From Tubiluchus corallicola (lineage: Eukaryota > Priapulida > Priapulimorpha > Priapulimorphida > Tubiluchidae): a stretch of DNA of 64,000 nucleotides. The DNA lies in contig JAQGDQ010000020.1 in NCBI GenBank assembly GCA_030141605.1, forward strand, positions 682,001 through 746,000, given 5' to 3'. Below the pieces are notes generated by a model, which ran no database searches, was not told where the DNA came from, and saw nothing but the letters and a program-made list of their open reading frames with translations. Position 1 is the stretch's first letter; the number at the start of each line of letters is the position of its first letter. Positions 16,601 through 27,718 of this stretch are shown here, piece after piece. The position numbers and the translations under genes are program-made.

Positions 16601-17085
16601 ACCTTTTACCTTCAACGATACAAATTAAAAAAATGTTTGTTAACATGGCAACATGAAATTGCTGTTGCCTTTAAAAGTAATCTGATCCATGTGGAAAAGT
16701 TTGGCTTCGTAAACAATTTTATCATCAAATGTATCAATTCTCAAAAACAGGTTTAGCACACTACGTTGATGTTTAATAGAAGTCTATTATTTATTGGTAC
16801 TTAGCGTTTAACTCTTGAACGTGATAAAAAGTGCGCATTGCAACAAGTTTTTGAGCTTTTTTGCTTTCTCTGTGTCACAGCAGATTGTCGTTTGTTATTA
16901 GATTAGTTTTCACCCTAGTATTTCTTTCACGAATCAGGTTAATAATTCACGTATAAAATATAACGTTTCCTAAATCATCAGCACCTACAAACTTTGCATG
17001 CTATGTGTACATTGTTTGTAACATTTTTAACAATGAAAAATACTAATAATATAATAATAATAATAAAGACATAACACAAATGATT
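13650..17085. other. Intergenic DNA, no gene recognised
   Basis: AT-rich sequence. The longest open frame (14,286-14,624, plus) shows no recognisable domain. A short TAAA/TGAA microsatellite occurs near 14,875-14,905 and a TAA run near 17,041-17,068. Confidence 0.45.
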
Positions 17086-17089
17086 GTAT

Positions 17090-18452
17090 GTCGTTTCGCC
17101 AGTCCACAATTCGTCAGTCTACTTTTTCGCCATTCTACCTTTTCGACATGTAAATTCAGGTAAATTATCGACAGCCGGTATGTAGCGCCAGTAACAGGTA
17201 AGTACCATCAGTGTCAGATAAATTCCATGAGCAATAGGTAAGTATCATCAGTAACAGTTAGTAACAGGAAAGTATCATCGTTAACAAGCAGCTATCATCT
17301 ATGTCATGCACCATGCTGACAGATTTCTTTTCTGCAAGCAAACACTATAACTACTAGACCGACCACAAGAGAACATCCGCACAACTCGACAGGTTAGAGC
17401 GGAATTCTTGGACGAACTCAACAGCCAAAAATGTCGTCTACTTGGCTTCAATTACATGATATAGTAATGCATAAAACGGTGACATTGAACAAACAAGTAA
17501 AATCTGACTTCAAAACAGTTTGGTTTTATATCATAAAACAGTTCAACTAAACTTTTGCATAAGATATGGATTCCCAAATTAGGCATTTCGACACCTTCGT
17601 CACATCTCGTTTATGCAATTTGCCAAATTTCGGCAAACAAAATTATTTTAGGTAAACAAAACAGAGTAAAAACTTTTAGCACTTTTAGCGCATCTCATTC
17701 TACGTTTCATTGCGAATCAAATGATATATGGTACGTCTCTGTGGGACTTACGGTTTTCGTTCAGACAGCGTTTAAAGGAAACCATGTCGATACTTGCTAA
17801 CCTGATAGTATAAGTATGGTACCGACATGTACCAGAAAAACGTGCATAGCGTAGCAGCCCGGTGGTGGTGGCGGCTAGGTAGCAAGTTATTGATCGAACA
17901 ATCACCACTCAGCGCGATCTTGGTAGGTGGCGTTTCTTGTAGGAATTAAGATTTATCAAAGATGGACATATTTGGATGATTTTTGGCTCATAACTCAAGC
18001 AGGTCAGCAGGCGCTAGCTACAAACACACCAAATTTAGTGGAGTAGCTCTGTGTAGTTTTTGAGTTATTCCAAAAAAAGATGCGTATCTCAGAAACTAAA
18101 ATCGCAAAACGAAAATAACAGCAGATACTGAATGTCAAATTTTCGACCGGACATCCTATTTATTGCCATTTTCTGGCTAAATGAAAGGCGACTAGCGATT
18201 TTGACACAGTGCATCAGGTTCTACGTTTTATTGCGAATCGAACGATATATGGCTATGGCACGCCTCTGTAGGACTTATATCTTCCGTTCACAAAGTGTTC
18301 AAATGAAACCATATCGACACCTAATTGGCAATGGTGACTTCTAGGTCAGTGTTAGTCACGATACACTGACGAAAAGATAGATTGGCGAAAAAGTAGACTG
18401 GCAAAAAAGTAAACTGGCGAAAAAGTAGACTGGTGAAAAGATAACAGGCGAA
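17090..18452. mobile_element. Foldback-like element with inverted short-repeat arrays
   Basis: The left end (17,090-17,155) consists of about four degenerate 16-bp units of the type tttttcgccagtctac. The right end (18,364-18,452) has about five units of the reverse complement, ggcgaaaaagtagact. Inside are a second array of about 22-26 bp units (agtaacaggtaagtatcatc type, 17,190-17,300) and a direct repeat of roughly 115 bp (17,696-17,803 and 18,218-18,330), each copy starting ttctacgttt and containing gatatatgg. No transposase frame is seen. The architecture recalls foldback transposons, whose terminal inverted repeats are made of short tandem units. Confidence 0.6.
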
Positions 18453-19900
18453 GTGTTGGCTTACCACGCAAAATTGTTTTCCGCCAAGCAGCGACTTAAA
18501 GGCCTCCCTAAGCTGCTTCCAATTTTTTTTCTAATTTATTTTTCCAGATTGGGCTAAATCTGTTACATTTTATTTTATTTTATTTTATTTCATTATTTTT
18601 ATTTTACTGTAAATGTCAAAAAATGTAAAAACGATTATCTATTATGCTGCTCCAATCTCCACCTATACGTTTGCGATTATCAAAATAATCTTGCAAAGAC
18701 AGTACAGTGCACCGGAAAATTCAAATATATATGAAAACCTTTTTGCTTTTTAAAATATGCTTTAAATCCAACATCAGTTCTTCCAAAATACTTAAAAGCT
18801 ACGTACAGGGTGTGTTCCGGGAGGAAATTAATACGCTCTTTTAAAAAACCGTAACACATGTTAGCTTTCAGCTTACGGACATTTTCTGGCTGAAATCAAA
18901 TGAAAATTTTCAGACATAGGTATTAATTTACTGCATCTACTTCGTCGACTATTTTGGCGTTAAAGCAGCTATACATTGAAACCTTGCAAAATCTAAATGG
19001 ATTGGATACACAATAAATGTTGTACAAGCGGTGAAATTTCAAAATTGTGTCTCCTGCCAGCTACAGTTAAGGTTTTATAAAATTGGATGCACGTCACTCG
19101 AAAGAATTAAACGATCCTGTTTATTGCTTTCTTGTTGACATCAATCTATACAGCGCAGGCACTTTATGGGTATTTCTGTGTGATTATATTGGTCGAAAAA
19201 ATAAAATGCACAAACCGAATACGTAATAAACCTGGATAAATACATTCCCGGAGCTGCTGTTTCTGGACTTGCTGCCACCGCACACACAGCAAATTAAGTT
19301 TTGCTGATAATTTTCGATTAAAACTTTAAGAGTACGCATTTTCTCGGCGCGTCTTCATTAAGCTTCGAAAGCATAATAAAAACTTCTCTGCAGAAAGTGC
19401 AGTAAAACGTTAAGTTATGTGATGATAGCAACCCCGAGCCATCTATGTAAAAAATAATTAAAATAAAGCGCAACCGACAATAATCAGCCACTGTCGTTGT
19501 TGTTGTCATTGTCGTCTTTGGTCTGGGTGTCATCGTGGCTGCGTGCACCATAGATCAATTTATGTATGTTCGCTTTTTAAGTAACAGAGTTTCATAAATT
19601 CAATTCGACATTTTTGTGGTTATATCATCTACTTTTACTGTTTATTCAAGAGTGATAACACTCCATTTCAGTGACTTTTACGACAACTGTTCTTGGCAAA
19701 TGCTATTACTAAAAACTTTGTCGGAATTTATCTGACATTTTAGCAAAAACAGTTGCGCCAAAAATTACATACAAAACATAAAAACACTTAAAAATAGACT
19801 TTCTGTCACTTCTATCGTGTTGCACAAAAAGTGTTATTATATAACACTATATTATACAACATAAATTATATTAATTTTTACATCGTTATTTACATTAATG
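18453..19900. other. Intergenic DNA, TTTTA microsatellite
   Basis: A (TTTTA)n run lies at about 18,566-18,592. Near 18,806 a sequence acagggtgtgttccgggagg resembles ends seen in some invertebrate transposons, but I find no partner end. No gene is recognised. Confidence 0.4.
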
Positions 19901-19904
19901 GCTT

Positions 19905-20162
19905 CAAAAAATACTCAACTATCAATGAAATACTAAATGCTAACCGAAATTGGAGATCAAATTTTGACAAAAACAAATACATAGTAAGAACATTTCTGGG
20001 TCTAAGCAAAGCATTTAACAGTTTAAACTACGCTTTATTGCTCAATAATCTCAAACTTCTTGGATTTAACAGTACATCCCTTAACCTTATCAGAAATTAT
20101 TTGCAAAATAACTTTTCAGCGGGTCAAATTACACTTCATTCTTATTTTACTTTGGGGCAATA
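19905..20162 (+). pseudogene. LINE reverse transcriptase fragment (CR1/Jockey-like)
   Basis: The frame reads through an S-T-I-N-E-I-L-N segment, then F-L-G-L-S-K-A-F-N-S-L-N and L-L-N-N-L-K-L-L-G-F-N-S, ending ...L-R/Q-N-Y-L-Q-N... These are the fingers/palm of a LINE reverse transcriptase around motif A (normally LDLSKAFDxLxH). The first catalytic Asp of AFD is Asn here (codon at 20,017-20,019). The match ends soon after; motif B and YADD are not recovered. It is a dead fragment. Confidence 0.7.
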
Positions 20163-21290
20163 ATATATTTACAGTCTCTATAGATGTTGATACATCTATT
20201 AACAACACACGTGCATCTATTAGCAATCATCGTGGTAATCGAGCAATGCACTTACCTTCCCATTTATATCCGAAAATCTTTTGCAAGCGATTAACATCAA
20301 GCTTACTTCCCTCGTTAATAACGTCATATCCTGTGCTGGATGCAACCAACACGTCTCGTAACACCGTAATAAAAACCAAGTAGTGATTCAACCTCATTTT
20401 AATGTTGTGTTTAAATCAATGGGTCACAAAACAAATTACATAAATTCTCAGCAAATATTCGACCCTTTTCATGACAGCTAAATTACAACTGTCATGCAGG
20501 TAAGCACAATAAAGACTAATTAAAATTTTTAGCCACACAAGTTGTTTTTGTGTGAATTCATAATGTTCCCACACACGGCAAGTAATGCGATCTCACATGC
20601 CGCTCAGTGGCTTCATATTGCAGGCGGGTTTACTCATTTGAAGCCCTAGAAATTACTGCGATTAATGAGAGAAACGTCAACGATATTAGGGAGGCTTATC
20701 ACTGACACTAACAATCGCCACACGTTATTGGGCCAAACCTGCTTGCATTAGAGATATCATACTGCTGGCCAGACTTTAATGACAATGTCACCGTTCAAGC
20801 GAAACTTGAAACAAAATCATCAGAAAAATTTATGTTTGTGTCAAACTTCGCATTTGTTACTATTTAGATGAACGTCGCACAAACATAATTAATATTGTAC
20901 AATAAGGAGCGATAAAGTATAGTAACGTCAGTACTTGAATGCAACGCGCACTGCATGTGTTGTCTATAGCCTGGCTTCGCGTAAAATTGCTGCTAACTGC
21001 CAAGGCAGTTTGTCTGTCACTATTATGCAGCTTCTTATAATTTAACAAGACGCACGTGCGTGGCTTTTAACCGCATTCCTTTTCTAGGTCTCACCGCCCA
21101 CAACGACTGCGGACGGTTTGTTTTTAATTAAGTAGGATAGCGATATTATAATAATTGGGTGCTTTTTATTCAAGTTTCTGAATTCTGAGTATCAGTCTTG
21201 GACGTGAAGCCAATTGTGAATTACACAAAGCACAGTCTGCTGAAGCTTAGCTAATTAATATTATCCAGAAATATGTAAGAGGAACAGTAG
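20163..21290. other. Intergenic DNA, no gene recognised
   Basis: No recognised coding, RNA or mobile-element feature beyond possible decayed continuation of the LINE fragment to its left. Confidence 0.4.
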
Positions 21291-21304
21291 TGATGTGGGT
21301 GGTA

Positions 21305-21700
21305 GCAACGCCAATAGTAGCTATGGCAGCAACAGCAATAGCAAGAGTAACAATAACAATAACAACGACGACAATAATAACAGCAACAGCAGCAACAACA
21401 ATAACAAGGACACGACAACGATACAATACAATACAACACAATGGAACTATTGCAATACAACGACGAACAAGTCACAATATCAAATAAGTACAATGACAGC
21501 AAAAGCACAAAGGGCAACAGTTAGCCACACAAGAGCAGAAGCACTATTAAGACTGCAATAATAACAAAGACAATTGTAATGCCAGTTACGAAGATGACAA
21601 GATGGCGGTAATGACAACGGAAGTATCAACAGCAAAAACAACGACACTAAAACAGCCATCACCATGAACAAGATCTACAAAGCAACAAAACGACAGCAAT
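21305..21700. repeat. Degenerate CAA/CAN triplet-rich low-complexity region
   Basis: Runs of caa, cag, aat and acg triplets with interruptions, densest at 21,320-21,440. The Asn/Ser-rich and Thr/Ile-rich frames seen here are products of this repeat and not a supported gene. Confidence 0.85.
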
Positions 21701-21769
21701 ACTACCACTGCCTCGCTGCCCGCAACTCTACCACTGCCATACTGCCAGCAAGAACAAGTGACGAGATAA

Positions 21770-22345
21770 CATCCTCACCAGGAACATGATTTGAGACAAC
21801 TTCATATCGGAGGTACGAGTCTGGCAGTCCACAAATGATTACCCGTTTATGATTATCCCAAAATATGTACCTCCAGAAAGGCCTATAACACATGACTTTC
21901 GAACACTCCATATCATAGACGGTGTGTAAAATTTTTCTAATGACTACCCGTCTGTAATGGGAGAGGGGCTTTCAAGGGATAGATCCTAAAACAGGTGCCC
22001 CCAAAAAGGCATATAACCTCCTTGTTAGGAACACGATTTTCGGCCACTGTACATCATAGGTGTATATCATCGGCAGTACACAAATGAGTACCCATTTTTG
22101 GTTTTAAAAATGTGGTTAACAACAGCTTCATCAGAAACATCACTTTCGACCACAGCACATCGTAGGAATGAGTGTTCCACAAATGACTGTCCGTTTGTAA
22201 TGGCAGCGGGTTTTTACGAGGTGCACCCCGAAAGGCCTATAACCTCTTCATTAGTAATATGATTTTCAAACACTGCGTATTGTAGGCACAAGTCTGGTAT
22301 TCCATAATAACTATTTGTTTCAGTGATAGCGGGACTTTCATGAAG
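21770..22345. repeat. Degenerate minisatellite, about five copies, unit roughly 110-128 bp
   Basis: Five diverged head-to-tail units share the order: ggcctataacctc, then aacatgattttcg...cac, then catcgtagg, then ccacaaatgactacccgttt, then a g-rich segment. Copies start at about 21,770, 21,880, 22,009, 22,120 and 22,231. Divergence is high, so the array is old. No coding frame spans it. Confidence 0.75.
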
Positions 22346-23329
22346 TACATCTCAATAACAATTGCAGTAATAACAGCAATGGTTAAAAAGGAAAGTGATG
22401 ACAGACCAAGGCGGCATGTTCCATACAAGACAATTAATTAGCTCGGACCACGCGTATTATTCCAAGAATTAGCAGGCTTCTCTTTATCCGTTGAACTTCA
22501 CACATCCACAGCTACAAAGAGAACAGATCAATGCCTTCCAGCTAAATTGGCGTGATTAACATCTCGTAATAATTTCCTATCACGATTTCGAGGGATTTGC
22601 GTGCGAGTATGATCGAGTGATTGTTCGCATGAATGTGCCAATGTATAAATCACCTTAGCCGCACGGCCGGAGTTTGACTCGCCATATAACAATAACAAAA
22701 CAAAAAACTTGTTGAAGTTTATTCAAACGATTCATTTAGTTGGTTTTAGCGTGGGCAATGAAACAGGTTATAAAATTAGACTACACTCCATGACACTAGT
22801 AACAAGCCAGGAACAACCAAGAAATTGTTGCAGGTTTTTCAAAATTATAGTAACATTCAATTGTGGCGGTTACGTAATTTTTATCATATCGCCGGTTTGT
22901 GTAATAATATCATTACCGGAACTAGTAGCATTAAGAAATGAGTGGGGCAATATATAGACCACAAGTATATAAGTAATAATTAAAAAATCGTCAGCACGTT
23001 TTGAATACGGCTGAATATCATACGTAGTTTGAGTTTACACAGCAAAACTTGCTTTATTGATTTATTCATTACCGCCTCTATTACCTTTCTCAAACCGATA
23101 CGTCCTAGTTACGTAGGTCCTTGCGGTACTGATGTGATGTTTATCCACTGAGGAAAAACCAAACAGCTTTTACGTGTATATTAACGTATTTTCATTATGA
23201 AACCGTGGTATGAATTATGGATTGGAGGCATCCGATAAATCGCTTGTAACATAATAGTCGGACGGAAGGCATTTCGGCACTAAATCGCTTGCGAGTAAAG
23301 AAAAACGGTTTTCCGGGTAGTCATTTTAT
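22346..23329. other. Intergenic DNA, no gene recognised
   Basis: No clear feature. Near 22,660 a ggagtttgactcgcc stretch weakly resembles a Pol III B box, but no matching A box or tRNA fold was found. Confidence 0.4.
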
Positions 23330-24010
23330 GAATGAATGAATGGATGAATTTTATTTGCACTTTCAACAAAATAATAATGCACAAGTAAATAGTAAAAAGT
23401 TAAAAGCGCTGGAGCAACCAGGGTTAACAAGGCTCAAAAAAATCAGTTTCGTGAAATCACAATTATACAAACATTACGATAGCGACTTAAGGAGCCTCAA
23501 CGGGCTAGTACAATAAAAGTTTTAATGATCTAAAGCTTTATAAAATTACGATCAATGAACCAAAAATAAACACTTTTACAGATATACCATGTAAATTGTT
23601 AGTGACTATTATAAAATAAATATTTACAAATTGTATGTACATTGGGATTCAGGGTGGCTCTACGAAGCGCATCCTCTAAACTAACGAAAAATTCTAAAAT
23701 GATTATTGAAATTACAGTTTTTAAAGTAGTTTGAATTTAGTGTGAATTAACTGCGAAAATCAAATGCTTCAATTAAAAATACATCAACCCTAAGATTTTG
23801 AAAACTATAATCAGGTCAGCTCTAAGCCTTCTAAGTACTAGTGGGTCCATATTGAGCATGCGTTCCTTTTATGGGCAACCCGTTCTGGAAGACTTGCAAA
23901 GCAACCTGCGTATGAATGCTTTTTGCACATTTTGAATTTTATCAGTAACACCAATATATGCGTTCTAGGAACATAGATTCAGTGGAGCAATATTTCAAAA
24001 TTAGTTGCAC
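23330..24010 (-). mobile_element. 5'-truncated LINE fragment (CR1/Jockey-like) with ATTC tail
   Basis: Read on the minus strand, the 24,010-23,780 part encodes, with shifts, an I-L-K-Y-C-S segment, then D-K-I-Q-N-V-Q-K-A-F-I-R-R-L-L and L-R-R-L-R-A-D-L-I-I-V-F-K-I. This is the conserved C-terminal pattern of LINE polyproteins (xxVQRRFxRRL ... LRRLRxDLIxVFKI). The minus strand then runs through AT-rich 3' UTR-like sequence to an ATTC repeat at 23,330-23,350, a typical LINE 3' tail. Stops and shifts make it a dead copy. Confidence 0.65.
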
Positions 24011-24179
24011 GTAAGCATAGTAAACATTCGTAAGAGCATCTATGCCTCTTGTTAAAAACACTTAAAAATGACATCAGTAATATATGGGCAGTAATATATA
24101 TAAGAGTGCAAGTATATGGGCACTTTTCTAAACACTGAATATGATATTAAAAGCAACAAGCAATGCATGCTTTTCTTCA

Positions 24180-24680
24180 ACGCAAGAATACATTAACTAG
24201 CAAGAAATTGTCTTAACATAAGACTTCGATTATTTAATGCTGACCTTAACAGCATATTTATGCACAACAGTGAATGATGGAATCTAACAATTACTCAAGA
24301 AAAGCAGATTGACATGCTTCACAGAAGTCTTCTAAGGAAAGTTCTAAAGTTAAGAAGGCCATACATAATCAAAAATGAAGATTTATACACAAAAACAAAA
24401 GAAATGCATAGGAGCAAGTCAAGATCCGAAGATTAAGATTACACCTTCTAAGATCACTAAGTGATTTACTAGCAAGAATCGCCTTAAAGGAAGCCTTAAA
24501 ACCTTGCACAAAACTACCTGGCAAACCAAGAACAACTTCGATAACTAAGATAAATAGAGATGTTCAACAACTTCAACCAAATCTATTTTTAGGAGTAGAA
24601 GAACTTACGCTGTTAGCTGCAGACAGGAGCGGGTAGAATACTCTAATAAATGTTAATGCCTCAATATCTACAATAGACGG
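24180..24680 (+). pseudogene. LINE reverse transcriptase C-terminal relic (RTE-like)
   Basis: Frames joined across at least one shift read L-R-L-F-N-A-D-L-N-S-I-F-M-H-N-S-E, W-N-L-T, L-H-R-S-L-L-R-K-V-L-K-L, N-E-D-L-Y-T-K-T, I-R-R-L-R-L-H-L-L-R and P-G-K-P-R-T-T-S. This is the usual order of the thumb and C-terminal region of RTE-type LINE proteins (LRxFNAxVxSxLxYxSExWxLT ... LRWFGHxxR ... GRPKTTW). It resembles the relic at 3.1-3.6 kb. Premature stops show it is not functional. Confidence 0.65.
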
Positions 24681-25958
<1,278 letters not shown>

Positions 25959-26256
25959 ATAGACTCATGAGTATTTCGTTACGAGCGAACTATAATTTTT
26001 TTAATAGTTTATCGAAAAGTTTTGTGGCAAAACTTATAGTGTGACAATCGTAAAGTGGTGAACAATCCATTGGTGATATTTTCAACTGCAAAGAACCTGA
26101 AGACAGGCAGAAATCTTGAGGTAAAGAAATAACTATTTGTTTAGAAAATATTATTGCAACTATAGCCACTTGTACCTGCACTGGTTGGACTAGGTAATTA
26201 AGCCAGTCAACAACTTTGAATAGGCCAACAATCAGGCCTATTTGAGGCTCAGAAGC

Positions 26257-27718
26257 ATGGCGGATTCAGACCAGTTAGCATCTCAAACACAACACAAAGC
26301 CAAAGAACGCCGGAGCTGCGAAATATGTAGGTCTACCCAGAGACCAGTGCAACCTAAAAAGATTAGTGCTATTGTATGTGCTAAATGTGCTGCTACCCAT
26401 AGTTGTGATGAAAACCTTAGTCAGCAATGCATAAATCCGAAGAAAACAGCCTGCGATATTTGCAGAAAAACTGCATCGCCTATTTGGCCTACAAAACTTA
26501 CTGCTGTCATCTGTAACCGCTGCTACACAAAACAGTCCGAAGCCTCTCAACGCTATAATAGCCAGCAAACAAATGAGCGTGGCGCCGCCCTCGATGGCAG
26601 GTTTTCTGCTGTAAACGACGCTGACGGTGATTCTGACGTAGATAGTTATGATGGTGTTGATAACGATAATAATGACAGCATACAGGATGACAATGACGGC
26701 AGTACTAGCGAGGCAGATGACACTGAATATAGCTCAGTCACAGAAATGAAAGCATTAGCTGTAAATTTAATCAAGAAGTCAAAAGATGTTGAAAAACTAA
26801 GGATAGTCATAAATGTTATGAGAGGACATGACAATTCGCAACAAACATTAGAAAAACTGGAAACAGTTAACAACTTGGTTGTAAACCTAGACAAAAAGAT
26901 GTCACAAATAATATCAGGCCAAACTGGCAAACCTTTATATAGCAATGCAGTCAGAAAGAACCTGCCAACGTCATTCTCTGAAACAGCCAAGACAAGTAAC
27001 ACTACAAGTATCTCCTCGTCCATATGACCCTGATAAAACTGTCATTGTAGAAAATGTGAGCGAAAAACATCTCGTCAGTTCCAGCATTAACATTAAGAAG
27101 AATTTGTGTGCACATTTTCCGAGAACGAAATTTGATATTGCCTTCAGAACATCCAGAGGGAAAATTCAATTACAAGTCCCAGACAAAACAACAGCAAACG
27201 ATATGATAAAGAACTGGAAGCCAGAATTTTTGGGAGGTGGTACTCGCGTAAGAAAGCCAGTATCTCCGCGTATAGGGATCTTGCGTGACTGTGATACGGG
27301 CTTGAGCGACGCAGAAATACGCTCTGATATAGAAAGATACTATGACAACATCCAGATTGAACGCTTCAAAAGAAAAGACGGGAAAAACTTGCCATTAGTG
27401 AAAGTTACGTTCCAGACAGGAGACGATCTCACAAAAGCAGTCCAGGAAAGCATACCAATCGGTCAAATGATGTGCTCGGTAGAAGAGTTTGCTCCTAAGA
27501 GAAGACCACTCAGATGTTTTAAGTGTCAGGGGTACAAACACATTGCGAAATGGTGTACTAGAGGCCCCAAATGTGGAAAATGCTCAGGAAAGCATGAATC
27601 AAACGAGTGTACTTCAGAACAGTTAACGTGTGCAAACTGTGGCGAATCGCACGCGGCATGGGACAGAAGTTGTGCACTTTACGTAAATGAAGCCAAACGA
27701 CTAAGTGATTATGCATAA
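26257..27718 (+). pseudogene. LINE ORF1 (gag-like) with GATA-like fingers and CCHC knuckles, one frameshift
   Basis: I place the start at 26,257 because it is the first ATG of the frame and has a good context (agcATGG); the frame opens earlier only at a TTG. Residues 21-44 and 66-89 form two tandem Cys4 units, both C-x2-C-x16-C-x2-C. The second contains S-P-I-W and C-N-R-C, close to the TPxW...LCNAC signature of GATA fingers. An Asp/Ser-rich acidic segment follows (about residues 120-165), then a likely coiled coil. The frame breaks between about 26,960 and 27,020 and continues in the next frame with an RNA-binding-like region. Three zinc knuckles follow at 27,515-27,673: C-x2-C-x4-H-x4-C, C-x2-C-x3-H-x4-C and C-x2-C-x3-H-x6-C. 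ORF1 proteins of this type bind the element's RNA. The stop at 27,716-27,718 overlaps the ORF2 start. Confidence 0.85.

Noticed and set aside
21251-21561. Cys/Tyr-rich and Asn/Ser-rich frames
   Set aside because: Arise from degenerate CAA/CAN triplets on the two strands.
22600-22700. Possible tRNA-derived SINE suggested by ggagtttgactcgcc
   Set aside because: No A box at the right spacing and no cloverleaf could be drawn.
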